Positions 25,913-35,900 of a stretch of DNA of 53,954 nucleotides are shown here, in pieces. Numbering within the stretch: the stretch's first letter is position 1; every line of letters starts with the position of its first letter. The position numbers and the translations under genes are program-made. A model generated the notes under the pieces. It searched no databases. It was not told where the DNA came from and saw only the letters and a list, made by a program, of their open reading frames with translations. The stretch is from Candidatus Desulfosporosinus nitrosoreducens (GTDB lineage: Bacteria > Bacillota > Desulfitobacteriia > Desulfitobacteriales > Desulfitobacteriaceae): the NCBI RefSeq assembly GCF_030954495.1, contig NZ_JAVHUW010000055.1, positions 1 through 53,954 on the forward strand. The letters are read 5' to 3'.

Positions 25913-28561
25913 TTCTTTTTCACCCTTTTCCTGTTTCCCCAATTCCTCCAGCTGCCGTTTCGCCGCCGGAGACAAGACATCCATCAGATGATTGCGCCCT
26001 TTTCCCTGTATTGCCTGATATTCCTGCTTTAATCTTTCATTAGCTCTAGTGATCTCAATTTTCAGTTCCCTGGCGGATAGCAAAGCAGACCCTGCCCCTC
26101 TTATAATAAGCTGCTGCAATCCGTCCGAGGTGGCAACGGTTATATCATATTTTTTCTGATTGTCATGGGCAAATTTTTCGATATACTGGTCCGCCGTTTG
26201 CGCTTCCTTGGTATAGACCAGATGGATATTATAATAGTCGATGACTTCTTCGGGATGCCCCTGGACACGGTAGGCATCAAACACCACAATAACCTGGCAT
26301 TTTCTGATTCCCTGATAATTGCTTAGAGCATCAAGCAGTTTCATCCTGGCGCCGTCCATAGTCTCAGCAGCCAGCTCTTCCAGCTCGGGCCAGGCGTGAA
26401 TAATATTATAGCCGTCCACCAGGAGATACTCTTCTTTGGATTCCTTCTCCCTGATATAGGCAATGGATTCATAATGACTTTCGCGGGCCGTTTTGCGGCC
26501 TTTCCAGGCGGACTTCTTCCCCTGGTTGGCATAAAAAGTGCTATTGATAATCTGGTCGATCTCCTCTAAGCTGATCGACCTCTCTTCCCTGCGGGAGGTC
26601 CGGCTGGGAACGCTTTCCCCCGTCGGATCTTTGCTCTGAAAATAGCTCTCCACATGCATGTAGTCCTTAACGGCATACCACTCCACCCCAAAACCGGAGC
26701 CGTGAGCACAGAAGACCGAACCGGTCGGATTTTCCAGGTCTCTTTCCGAATCATAGCCCATAGCGGCTATGACCTCCTCCGCATTATGGCAGGGTTCATA
26801 CCCTTTGAGGCTGCAAAACAACTTGCCGAGTCCTTTGCTGTAAGCAACAACCTCTTGCTGATAATTCCGCAGGGCAGCAACCGGGGCGCTCCCCGCCAGA
26901 AGCGCCGTCTCGCCGTCGGTCTGGGTTATTTCACAGCTGCCGTGCATTCTCTCCAAGTCGCTCAGGGCTCTTCCCACCATTTTGGCCGGCATTTCCAGTT
27001 GGAAGGCATAATAAGGCTCCAGCAATATGGACTCCGCTTCTTTTAAGCCCTGGCGCACCGCACGGTAAGTAGCCTCCCTGAAATCGCCGCCTTCGGTATG
27101 CTTATTGTGGGCCCGGCCTGAGACTAAGGTAATTTTCATATCCGTAAGCGCCGAGCCTGTCAGAACTCCCTTATGAACTTTTTCTTCCAGGTGGCTTAAA
27201 ACTAGTCTTTGCCAGCTCCTGCCCAGTACATCTTCGCTGCATTCTGTTGCAAACTGCAGGCCGCTTCCCGGCTCACCCGGCTCCAACAACAGGTGGACCT
27301 CGGCGTAATGCCGCAACGGTTCAAAATGTCCCACCCCTTCGACTATATCGGCAATCGTCTCTTTATAGACAATCCTTCCGGCATCGAAAGCCACCGCAAC
27401 GCCAAAACGGCTTTGGATCAGACTTTGCAGAATTTCAATCTGCACCTCTCCCATGATCTGGGCCTGAATTTCCTGCAGCTGCTCATCCCAGACAATCTGC
27501 AGCTCCGGTTCCTCCTCTTCCAGCTGGCGCAGCTTGGGCAGCATGACTCTGGGGTCGCAGCCTTCCGGCAGGATAATTTGATAGGAGAGCACAGGCTCCA
27601 AGACAGGAGCCGCGGCAGCCTCTTCCAGCCCTAACCCTTCTCCCGCTCTGGTTTGGCTGAGCCCCGTTACCGCGCAGACGGTGCCTGCCTCCACCTCGCT
27701 GACCGCCTCGAATTTCTGTCCGGAATAAATGCGGATTTGATTGACTTTCTCTTCCCAGGTACCGCTTCTTAAGACATCTTTCACCTTCAGCCTTCCGCCC
27801 GTAAGCTTCAGATAAGTGAGGCGGTTCCCCTGCTCGTCTCTGGAAATCTTGAAGAGTTTAGCCCCGAATTCAGCGGGGTAGGCAGGAATCAGGGCATACT
27901 GCACCAGGCCCTGCATAAATTGCTCGACACCTTCTAATTTTAAAGCGGAGCCGAAAAAGCAGGGAAATACTTGGCGTTCCCTGACGGCGTTTTTAATCTG
28001 TCCGGTTTCGACCCGGCCTGTTTCCAGGTAGGTTTCCAGCATTCTTTCATTACACAGGGCCAGCTGGTCGTAAAAATCCTCCGTCTGAACCTGCCCAAAC
28101 TCAATACAGCCCTCATCCAACTGCTTTTTCAGGTCTTTCATTAACCGCTCCTTATCCGTCCCCTTCTGATCCATCTTATTGACGAATAAAAAAACAGGTA
28201 TCCCGTACAGGCCAAGCAGCCGCCACAGTGTGCGGGTATGTCCCTGCACCCCGTCCGCACCGCTGATCACTAAAATGGCATAATCCAGCACCTGGAGGGT
28301 CCTCTCCATCTCAGCCGAAAAATCCACGTGTCCCGGGGTATCCAGCAAGGTAACCTGGACCCCGCCTATTTGCAACACGGCCTGCTTGGAGAAAATAGTG
28401 ATTCCCCTGGCCTTCTCCAGTTCATAAGTATCTAAATAAGCGGTCTTATTGTCCACCCGGCCCAATTTGCCGATTTTGCCGCTCAGATAAAGCATGCTCT
28501 CCGATAGCGTCGTCTTGCCCGCATCCACATGGGCCAATATGCCAACGACTAGTTTGTTCAT
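25901..28561 (-). CDS. TetM-like ribosomal GTPase fused to a Rae1/YacP-type NYN domain
   Basis: 886 residues. The first 640 form an EF-G-like translation GTPase of the tetracycline ribosomal protection group: G1 AHVDAGKTT (10-18), G3 DTPGHVD (74-80), G4 NKMD (128-131), then EF-G domains II to V. A charged linker follows (about 640-705; SLEEIDQIINSTFYANQGKK). The C-terminus (about 708-860) is a NYN/PIN-like nuclease domain of the YacP/Rae1 family: LLVDGYNIIHAWPEL, VVFDAY, TADQYIEKFAHD and VATSDGLQQ carry the conserved acidic residues. Rae1 of Bacillus cuts mRNA in the ribosomal A site, which is also where TetM acts. The fusion therefore suggests a protein that lands on blocked ribosomes and may cut the message. 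Tetracycline resistance itself is uncertain. Confidence 0.9.
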   Translation of the reverse strand: MNKLVVGILAHVDAGKTTLSESMLYLSGKIGKLGRVDNKTAYLDTYELEKARGITIFSKQAVLQIGGVQVTLLDTPGHVDFSAEMERTLQVLDYAILVISGADGVQGHTRTLWRLLGLYGIPVFLFVNKMDQKGTDKERLMKDLKKQLDEGCIEFGQVQTEDFYDQLALCNERMLETYLETGRVETGQIKNAVRERQVFPCFFGSALKLEGVEQFMQGLVQYALIPAYPAEFGAKLFKISRDEQGNRLTYLKLTGGRLKVKDVLRSGTWEEKVNQIRIYSGQKFEAVSEVEAGTVCAVTGLSQTRAGEGLGLEEAAAAPVLEPVLSYQIILPEGCDPRVMLPKLRQLEEEEPELQIVWDEQLQEIQAQIMGEVQIEILQSLIQSRFGVAVAFDAGRIVYKETIADIVEGVGHFEPLRHYAEVHLLLEPGEPGSGLQFATECSEDVLGRSWQRLVLSHLEEKVHKGVLTGSALTDMKITLVSGRAHNKHTEGGDFREATYRAVRQGLKEAESILLEPYYAFQLEMPAKMVGRALSDLERMHGSCEITQTDGETALLAGSAPVAALRNYQQEVVAYSKGLGKLFCSLKGYEPCHNAEEVIAAMGYDSERDLENPTGSVFCAHGSGFGVEWYAVKDYMHVESYFQSKDPTGESVPSRTSRREERSISLEEIDQIINSTFYANQGKKSAWKGRKTARESHYESIAYIREKESKEEYLLVDGYNIIHAWPELEELAAETMDGARMKLLDALSNYQGIRKCQVIVVFDAYRVQGHPEEVIDYYNIHLVYTKEAQTADQYIEKFAHDNQKKYDITVATSDGLQQLIIRGAGSALLSARELKIEITRANERLKQEYQAIQGKGRNHLMDVLSPAAKRQLEELGKQEKGEKESDP

Positions 28562-28715
28562 AATCTATTTCCAGTCCTTCGTGCTTGCCTGCTGCCAAAA
28601 ATTACAGCCCCTTCAGCCAGTAGCGGTCTTCAAGGGTCTGTCTTGTCTTAATTCTTCTATTATCCGCTATTTCCTGCCTGTTATATCCGAATCAAAGCAA
28701 AGAATCGCAAGGTGA

Positions 28716-29471
28716 TCAGCTCTCTCCCAATCCGCCGTCTACTGAAATTTCACTTCCCGTCAAATAAGCGGCCTCGGCAGACGCCAAATAAAGAACCGCT
28801 TCAGCCACTTCCTCCGGCCGGCCCCAGCGCTTCATGGGCACCGTCGAGGCAATATAATCATTAATTGCTTTCTCCAGTTCGGGAGTTTCCTGGGAGGTAA
28901 GGGGAGTCTTAATCGCACCCGGACTCACTGCGTTAACACGGATGTTCCTTGCGAGAACCTCAGGATCAAGGGCCAGGGTTCTGACCAAGCTGCGGACTGC
29001 CGCCTTGCTTGCCGCATAGAGCGGATCACCGGGCCGGCCTTTTTTATGGGATACGGAGCTTGTCATGATCACGGAAGCACCCTGACTTAAATAAGGCAGC
29101 GCTTTTGTAAAGGCAAAGAACACACCTTTCACGTTAATCCCCATTATATGATCGAAAAACTCTTCGTCAGTTTCCTGGATGGGCGGGCATTCGGATATGC
29201 CCGCATTGGCGAACAAGATATCGATTCTGCCAAAGGTTTCCTGCACACGGGCCATGGCCTGAGCGATTTCCTCCACCTTGGCAACATCCGCTTTCAAGGC
29301 CAGGGTATTCCCTCCAAGTTCTTTTTCAACGGCCTGCAGCGATCGGTCATTTTGGCCGATGACCACGACCTTCGCCCCGTTTTCGTTAAACAGCCGGGCA
29401 GTGGCGAGACCAATGCCGCTGTTGCCTCCGGTAATCACTGCTACTTTGTTCACTAACTTCCTCTCGCTCAT
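28716..29471 (-). CDS. Short-chain dehydrogenase/reductase (SDR)
   Basis: 251 residues, the classical SDR length. The nucleotide-binding motif is GGNSGIG (residues 15-21), followed by NAG in LFANAGIS. The catalytic Ser is in MTSSVSHKKG and the Tyr-Lys pair in YAASK. The C-terminal SVDGGLGES is typical. It reduces or oxidises an alcohol or ketone with NAD(P)H; the substrate cannot be told, and the frequent label glucose 1-dehydrogenase would be a guess. AAAGGAGG precedes the ATG. The next gene upstream on the same strand is a MerR regulator, 97 bases away. Confidence 0.92.
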   Translation of the reverse strand: MSERKLVNKVAVITGGNSGIGLATARLFNENGAKVVVIGQNDRSLQAVEKELGGNTLALKADVAKVEEIAQAMARVQETFGRIDILFANAGISECPPIQETDEEFFDHIMGINVKGVFFAFTKALPYLSQGASVIMTSSVSHKKGRPGDPLYAASKAAVRSLVRTLALDPEVLARNIRVNAVSPGAIKTPLTSQETPELEKAINDYIASTVPMKRWGRPEEVAEAVLYLASAEAAYLTGSEISVDGGLGES

Positions 29472-29568
29472 TTCCCCAACCTCCTTTAAATTATCCTTTC
29501 ATTTTCCGGGCAGCTCTTATTCCTGCGGCGGTATTAGGGCCTGACTGCCCGCCTCTGTCGGGCGGCCA

Positions 29569-30354
29569 TTATTTTCTTACATAATGCACAAAGGCGGCGT
29601 TGACAAATTCGGCAAGCCCGGGAAGTTTTTGATTGACGTTGGTTTTATCCCTGAGGTAGGCTTGCCCTATTTCCGAAAGCTCCCCTGACCCGCAGCCCAT
29701 TAAAGGCAAGACAAATTTTGCGAATGCCGCCACCGCAGCTTCAGCTGCCGCACTGTCAGGCCCTTCCGGCATAGCCCTATAAAACATCTCTCCAACCTCT
29801 TCCGCCTGACGGCAAATGCTCTCCCAGTCCGTTTTCCGAAGATCCGAATATTTGTCCATGATTGCAGACATCCTGAATTCCCCCTCTTTCTGCATTTTAT
29901 AATGCGCCAGAGGGTGGAAAAACTCGTTAAATAGGCCGCCGTTGGGCCTGCTCTGTTCCGCTGCTTCCGCATAGGGCGTTTCTGCGGTTTCTCCGGGGCT
30001 ATTGTCAAAATCCCTGAGCATCATGATTTCGAAATGTCCCTCTAAAATCTTGTCGATGGATTTCATAATCTGCGCCAATTGGGCCTGCTTAGCCAGCAGA
30101 ACTTGGTTTTGCCGGTTAAGCAGGCTGTTTACCGAGGCTTTGGAGCCGTCAAGGGCCTTTTTAATATCGCTTAAGGACAGACCGAGTTCTTTATAGAACA
30201 GGATCTGCCACAGGCGTAAAAGATTTTCCTCGTCGTATTGGCGATATCCGGCCTCCGTCAGGGAGCAGGGGGTAAGCAGGCCGATTTCATCATAATATTG
30301 CAGGGTCCGGCGGCTCACTCCGGAAAGCCGCGCAATTTCATGTACCGTTTTCAT
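29569..30354 (-). CDS. MerR-family regulator with TipA-like C-terminal domain
   Basis: 261 residues. The MerR winged helix is at residues 1-70 (HEIARLSGVSRRTLQYYDEIGLL, then YRQYDEENLLRLWQI), followed by the dimer helix (KQAQLAQIMKSIDKILEG). The C-terminal 140 residues match the TipAS antibiotic-binding fold (YSDLRKTDWESICRQAEEVGEMFYRAMPEG). TipA-type proteins bind peptide antibiotics and activate efflux or sequestration genes. The ATG at 30354 is eight bases after AGGGGGA; the longer frame to 30552 is upstream sequence. It may control the SDR gene below it or itself (inference). Confidence 0.9.
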   Translation of the reverse strand: MKTVHEIARLSGVSRRTLQYYDEIGLLTPCSLTEAGYRQYDEENLLRLWQILFYKELGLSLSDIKKALDGSKASVNSLLNRQNQVLLAKQAQLAQIMKSIDKILEGHFEIMMLRDFDNSPGETAETPYAEAAEQSRPNGGLFNEFFHPLAHYKMQKEGEFRMSAIMDKYSDLRKTDWESICRQAEEVGEMFYRAMPEGPDSAAAEAAVAAFAKFVLPLMGCGSGELSEIGQAYLRDKTNVNQKLPGLAEFVNAAFVHYVRK

Positions 30355-30875
30355 AATGACGATCCCCCTTTGCCTTATTGTAAAGGCGCACGTTACGTGA
30401 GAGTCAAGCAAAATATTTAATCTGCCCGCAATGTTTGGCCTGTAATTTAGCGGCTCTCCCGCTGCTCCCAGGTCAGGCAATCGATAGCGCTGCTTTTTAC
30501 GGCAAATAGTCCGCGGTAAATACAAAGACTGAGCAAGTTTTCTCCCGGGCATTATAAGTCTGTCCGCTTGTTAACGCTTAAATGCCCGTTGGCTTGGTCT
30601 GCCCCTCAGGGCGTTACTTTTTTCCAGATAAGTCGCAATCCATCTAAGAATGTCGAAAAGCAGGGATTTGATTTTATCTGTCTAAACATTTAAAATATAA
30701 TAAATAGTTTCGATTATAATCAATAGTTTTAATTAACCTCTACATACACTTAGCGGCTTAGTGTCACCTGACCTCAAGTTGCCGTATCCTGCGGAAACCC
30801 AGACAAATGCCGGGCTTTGCTCAATCCGGCGGTGCCTATCGGGCCGGACTGAGAGCCTAAAAAGGAGGCTGGCTT
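30355..30875. other. Intergenic region with a structured leader
   Basis: No gene in the left part. A run of AT boxes (TATAAT at 30714-30719) suggests a promoter for the small protein gene, giving a leader of about 140 bases. The leader ends in a strong hairpin at 30816-30858 in which CTCAATCCGGC pairs with GCCGGACTGAG, directly before the ribosome binding site. It does not match a riboswitch class that I know. Confidence 0.4.
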
Positions 30876-31274
30876 ATGAGAAAAAGACATTCGATAAAGC
30901 CTACAGTTTGCTATACGGTTGATAACCCGAAGCAAGACAAAAAAACAAACGAGAACTGCCTATCCACTGCAAGAAGAAGTACCCTTGCCTATTTAAAACC
31001 ATCAAAGGATAGTACTGCCGCCAAACTAGAAGAGCCGAGGGGCTTGCCCCATAACGTCTATCCCTTCAGACCAAACCACAAGTACGAAGAGAATTTTAAG
31101 GCGGCAGCTAAAACTTATAGCTCCGGCTTTGCCCATAATAATGTCCTGCATCTGTCCCATTTCCGAAAAGCCCTTGTTAAGCCTCGGGAAGATGGAAAAA
31201 AAGCGGTTATTTCGGCGAGCATCATCGTCACCTTCTTCCTTTTCTCCGTCATTGTTGTCGCTTTAAGCCAGTGA
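30876..31274 (+). CDS. Hypothetical tail-anchored protein
   Basis: 132 residues; not recognised. A long, polar, basic region (1-108; rich in Lys, Arg and Ser, little predicted order) is followed by one C-terminal helix (VISASIIVTFFLFSVIVVAL), so the protein is anchored in the membrane with its bulk in the cytoplasm. AAGGAGG sits eight bases before the ATG, which supports real translation. It stands alone behind a structured leader. The last residues are SQ. Confidence 0.65.
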   Translation: MRKRHSIKPTVCYTVDNPKQDKKTNENCLSTARRSTLAYLKPSKDSTAAKLEEPRGLPHNVYPFRPNHKYEENFKAAAKTYSSGFAHNNVLHLSHFRKALVKPREDGKKAVISASIIVTFFLFSVIVVALSQ

Positions 31275-31630
31275 CCTGCTCCAAGCTGCGCCCACCTCCG
31301 CAACTTCACTTAACCTGATTGACAAAGGGCCCTTCCATTGCAGTTCCGGCAAGCGAAGGGTCCTTATATCGCAGACAGGCCGGCAATCTTTCACATAACC
31401 GGCCGGATTATTCATTAAGCAAGAGGAACAATGGCGCCGGGCGTCTTGGCCGCTGCAAAAAAGTGGCTTTATCTATCGCCGCCCGGAGCCTGACCCGCAA
31501 ACCCTCGTACTAAACTGAGGCGCCCCGGCAATAAATTCGTCATAAGAAAAGACCTCTACATTTCTTTGTTCAACCAGGAGAAAGGTACAGGTTTTTCTTT
31601 ACTTATCGGCGGCATTGCCAATCTTCAACA
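31275..31630. other. Intergenic region after the tail-anchored protein
   Basis: An inverted repeat AAGGGCCCTTC/GAAGGGTCCTT at 31324-31365 may be a terminator, though no T-run follows. Nothing else is recognised before repeat copy 5. Confidence 0.4.
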
Positions 31631-31760
31631 TTTATCCGCTGACTAATCCGCTCTAAGACTCCCGCTTCGGCAAGCGGTAAGTTAAGAGCGGCTAAGTCCC
31701 TGGCTAAGGAAGCCTAAGATTCAGATGGAGTTAAAGCTCCACCTGAATCAGTCTGCTTTA
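31631..31760 (+). repeat. Dispersed structured repeat, copy 5
   Basis: A full copy from TTTATCCGCTGACTAATCC to GAATCAGTCTGCTTTA. The closing arm of the large hairpin is changed (GGCTAAGG for GGATAAGG). Its distal end lies 63 bases from the stop of the minus-strand response regulator gene. Confidence 0.92.
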
Positions 31761-31823
31761 GGCACGTCAACAGTGGGGAGCGGGCAGCTGCCGCCCCCCT
31801 CCCCTGCCGGTTTCAGACGCCGT

Positions 31824-32909
31824 CTATTTTAACAGCTTTCTAAACTCTTCGTCCGGTTCCGTGCCCAGCCTTTTCATCAGTCCCTGCCGGTAAAGCTCAT
31901 AATATTTTACTGCAACAGCCCGGTTATGGGCCAGCAGCAGGACTTCCACAAGCCGGTAGTTCAGTTCCCGGTGCAGCGGCTCATAAAGCAGCCCTTTCTC
32001 CAGCCACTGCACCGCTCTCTGGTAATTGCCGGCTTTTTGGTAGCAGCTTGCCAGGTCCAGCAGCAGCCGGATATATTGTTCTTCCAGTATCACCCGCTTA
32101 GCGGCCGCCCAGCTGTACTCCCAACCCAGCAGGTATTCCCCGGCATAAACGTCCGCCGCTTCCTCAAAACGGCAAAGGTTCTCTGCGTTAATAATTTCAT
32201 GCTTTTCCGCGGCGCAGCAAAATGCCAGGTAATCGCAGCGGAGGCCATCCGTACCCAGCCTGTAACTACCCCTGTCATATTGAACGGGCAGCTGGACTCC
32301 ATAGCGAAGCAGAGCCTTCTTGACATAATGCAGCGTCGTATTGAAATGGGTGATGGCCCGGTCGCCTTCAAAGTCCTCCCAGAGGCTGTCCAGGATTTTA
32401 CTGCGGCTGACGAAACTTCCCCTGTTATTGATTAGATAGGCCAGCAACTCCTCCGCCTTTTCAGTGCGGAACCGTACTTCTTCCGAGCCCACGCAGACAC
32501 TGAATCTGCCAAAGCAGCGGACGGACAGCTCACCGGAAGGCGCCGAACCTTTCTTTTCGATAATCCTGCAAAGAGTTTCCCTCAGCCTGTCCGCCGCTAC
32601 CGGCTTCATCAGATAATCCAGAGCATGCAAACGAAAGGCTTCCACCGCATATTGGTTGTAGGCTGTTACAAACACCACGTCAATATGGTCCTGCAGGTCA
32701 AGAATACGGGTAGCTAGTTCGATGCCGTTCATATCCGGCATTTCAATATCCAGAAATACGGTATTGATCCGGTTTTCCTGCAAAAATCTCAAGGCGCTTA
32801 AAGACTCGGTGAACTTTCCTGCCACCAGCGCCTGCCCGCTGTTGTTGATTAGTTTCTCCAACCTGTCGAGTGAAGGCGGTTCGTCATCCACAATAATGAC
32901 TTTGATCAA
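31824..32909 (-). CDS. Response regulator with SARP-like output (receiver, winged helix, BTAD)
   Basis: 361 residues. The receiver is at 1-118 with Asp54 (FLDIEMPD) as the phosphorylation site. An OmpR-like winged helix follows at about 140-215 (VRFRTEKAEELLAYLINN, then LHYVKKALLRYG), and a BTAD helical-repeat domain fills 222-361 (WAAAKRVILEEQYIRLLLDLASCYQKAG). This resembles the SARP/AfsR activators, but with a receiver at the front. Its first four bases overlap the end of the hybrid kinase gene (ATGA), so the two are a pair. Target genes are not evident in the window. Confidence 0.92.
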   Translation of the reverse strand: MIKVIIVDDEPPSLDRLEKLINNSGQALVAGKFTESLSALRFLQENRINTVFLDIEMPDMNGIELATRILDLQDHIDVVFVTAYNQYAVEAFRLHALDYLMKPVAADRLRETLCRIIEKKGSAPSGELSVRCFGRFSVCVGSEEVRFRTEKAEELLAYLINNRGSFVSRSKILDSLWEDFEGDRAITHFNTTLHYVKKALLRYGVQLPVQYDRGSYRLGTDGLRCDYLAFCCAAEKHEIINAENLCRFEEAADVYAGEYLLGWEYSWAAAKRVILEEQYIRLLLDLASCYQKAGNYQRAVQWLEKGLLYEPLHRELNYRLVEVLLLAHNRAVAVKYYELYRQGLMKRLGTEPDEEFRKLLK

Positions 32910-35900
32910 TTTACTTCACCTTCCGCCGGAATGATATAGGATACCCTTGTGCCCCGGCCCGGCACGCTGGCGATAGTCAGTCCTCTCCCGTAGAATTTTT
33001 TCAGCCTTCTGTCGATATTCCATAAACCGAGGCCGCGGCCGGATTCACTTGTCAACAAGGTTTTCAGCTTATCTGCCGGTATGCCCTGTCCGTCATCCTC
33101 TACAGCCACCAGAACTCCTGCGGCAGTCCTTTTAACCGAGATAACAACACTGCCGCTGCGGCCCTTCTTCCGCAGTCCGTGAGAAATGGCGTTTTCTACC
33201 AAAGGCTGTAGGGAAAGCACCGGCAGCTTGCTATTGACCGTTTCATCAATATCAAATTGCACCCGCAGTCCCTCCCCAAACCTGGCCTTTTGGATTTGCA
33301 CATAGGAGTTGACAAGGGCCAGCTCCCGATCCAGAGTTTCATAGGATTCCAGGCTTTTAAAATCAAAGCTCCGGCGCAGATAACTGGAAAAATCGTCAAT
33401 CAGCTGCTGGGCGCGGGCCGGGTCGCTGTCGCAGAAGGAAGAGATGGCGTTTAAGGTGTTAAACAGGAAGTGGGGCTTGATCTGGGCCTGCATAAGAGCA
33501 GTCTCCGCCGCCATGGCCTTATCCACGGAGGCCTTCAATTCCGCCAGCGTCTTGACCCTGGCCAGCAGTTCTTCCGGTTCATAGGGCTTAGGAAGGTAAT
33601 CGTTGGCCCCGGCCTCAAATCCCAGCACAACATCCTCGGTGGCAGCTTTGGCGGTAAGCACCAGCACAGGCAGCTCAAAACCCGGTCTGTCCTCACGGAT
33701 CTTTCGGCATACCTCATAACCGGAGATTTCCGGCATCATAACGTCCAGTACGACCACTGAGAAATCTCTGCGGCCGACCAGCTCCGCCAGGGCGGCTTTG
33801 CCGCTCACCGCCGCTGTTACGCCATAGCCGCCCAGCCGCAGGATGGAAGATGCCGCCTGCAAATTGACCGGGTCGTCATCGACCAGCAGGATCTGAACGC
33901 TGCCCGCCGTTTCTTTCTTCACGGCAGGCGGCTCCCCGATCGCTGCCGCCAGTTCCAGGGCCAGGTGATCCGGCTCCCTTTCAGCACGGATAGGTTCCAC
34001 CGGCACCGCGGCCGGATCAACCACCGGCAGCGTAAAATAGAAGCGGGAGCCTGCCCCCGGATGAGACTCCACCCGAATGGCGCCGCCCTGCAGTTCCACA
34101 AGCTGCTTCGTGATGGGAAGGCCCAGTCCCGTCCCCCCATGCCTGCGTGTCAGAGAATTGTCCACCTGTTCAAAGGATTTGAAAATATCCGTAAGCTTAT
34201 CTGCCGGAATCCCTTCTCCCGTGTCACTGACGCATACCTCCAGCATATTGCTCATTTTTCTGACGGAAATCTTGATACACCCCTGGACGGTAAATTTTGC
34301 CGCGTTGCCTACCAGGTTGTAAAGGATTTGCACCACCCGGTTTTCATCCGCCAGCACAGGAGGCAGTCCATCCGGAATATCGGAAATGACCTCGTACTCT
34401 TTGGAGCGGCTGAGCTGCTGAAAAACGCCCACAAGGGTATGAATCAGTCCTTCGATTTGGATCGGCCGAATATGCAGCAAAATGTCCCCGTTTTTCATTT
34501 TGGAGTAGTCCAGAATATCATTCACCAAGTTAGCCAGCCTCCGGCTGCTGCCGGCGATGGTGGCCAGGTTTTGCTGCTGGCGGCTGTTCAATTCTCCGTC
34601 ACTGCCTTTAAGCATAGCCTCGGTAATACCAAGAATACCGCTGAGGGGCGTGCGCAGCTCGTGAGAGGTATTGGCGAGGAATTCATCCTTGATTTTGTCC
34701 AGCTTGAGAAGCTTTTGGGAGAGGGCCTTGACACTTCTGAAGGCCTCCGCGGAACGCCTGGCCAGGACAAAAGATTGCATCAGCAGCAGGAGGAACAAGC
34801 CGACCGGCATCAATTCGCCTACGCTGCTGTAGATACGATTGTTCTGATAGAGCATGTCATAGGCTGCGCTCTCAATCACAGGCAGCGTGCCCAGCAGCAC
34901 AGTCAGAGCATATTTTTTCTCTTTCAGGAAGGCCCGGGCGGCACAAAGGATAGGATAAGCGCCTATAATCAAAGCAACGATATCCAGCACATACACCAGC
35001 TGCGTAAAAAAGACGATGGGAGTGCCCAGGAAAACCAGGGTCATAACAAGGGCGTAGAAAAGAAAGACCCGCAGAACCTTCAGAGAGCGTTCCTCAGGAA
35101 ACAACTCCCCGATCATAGAGGCGGCAAAGATGGGAAACCAGAGTACCGTCAAATATTCAATGACGATGATGGCGTGAAAGGTGATAAAAGGGACAACCTT
35201 GTAAATCATGTAATCCCCGTACACCAGCGTCCTTAAAGCCAGGGTGAGGCACATGAAAACGTAATACAAACTGCTTTTGTCTTCCCGGCGCAGCAGAAAG
35301 ATATTCAGGTAATAAAAGGCCATTACCGCGAGAGCGCCCATCAAAAACAGGTCCTTATTGATAACGGCTCGGTCGGCGCTCTGAATTTGCCCCGGTGTGC
35401 CCAGGATGAGAGGATACCACATGCCGCCGCGGGAATAAATGTAGTTGGAAACATGAACGATGATATAAAAGTCGGCATGCTCCGGCGTAAAGGTCGCAGT
35501 AAGGGGTCTGTACCAGGGCACGGATTGTTTCACATCCCTGCCGACCCTCCCGTTCCCTGAAATCAGCCTGTTGTCTATGTATAATTCATAAGCGGTGGAA
35601 AAGGTGGGAATCCGCAGCGCCAGAGACTGACCCTGAGGTGCGTTGACAACCTGCAGAACATAGGTTGCGTACCCGTAGCCCGGCGGGTTTTTGCCGTCAA
35701 TTTTATAACGGTTCCAGACATTAGGGATATCCGCCGTCACATCGGGAGCCGGGGCCTTAGCGTTTATCTCCTGAAAGGTCGGAAAACGTTCCCAGTAAAA
35801 GTCCCATTCGCCGCTGAGACTGAGAACTCCGTCCTGCTCCGGCCGCCAGCTTTGCAGATCCAGCACGCCTTTTTCCGGACGCAGCCGACCGGTATTTTTC

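Noticed and set aside
30730..30860. Cyclic-di-GMP or other known riboswitch in the leader of the tail-anchored protein
   Set aside because: The conserved core sequences of the common riboswitch classes were not found; only a simple hairpin is supported.
33965..35236. 423-codon frame antisense to the hybrid kinase
   Set aside because: The opposite strand encodes clear kinase and receiver motifs. The antisense product is low-complexity and lacks a start site.
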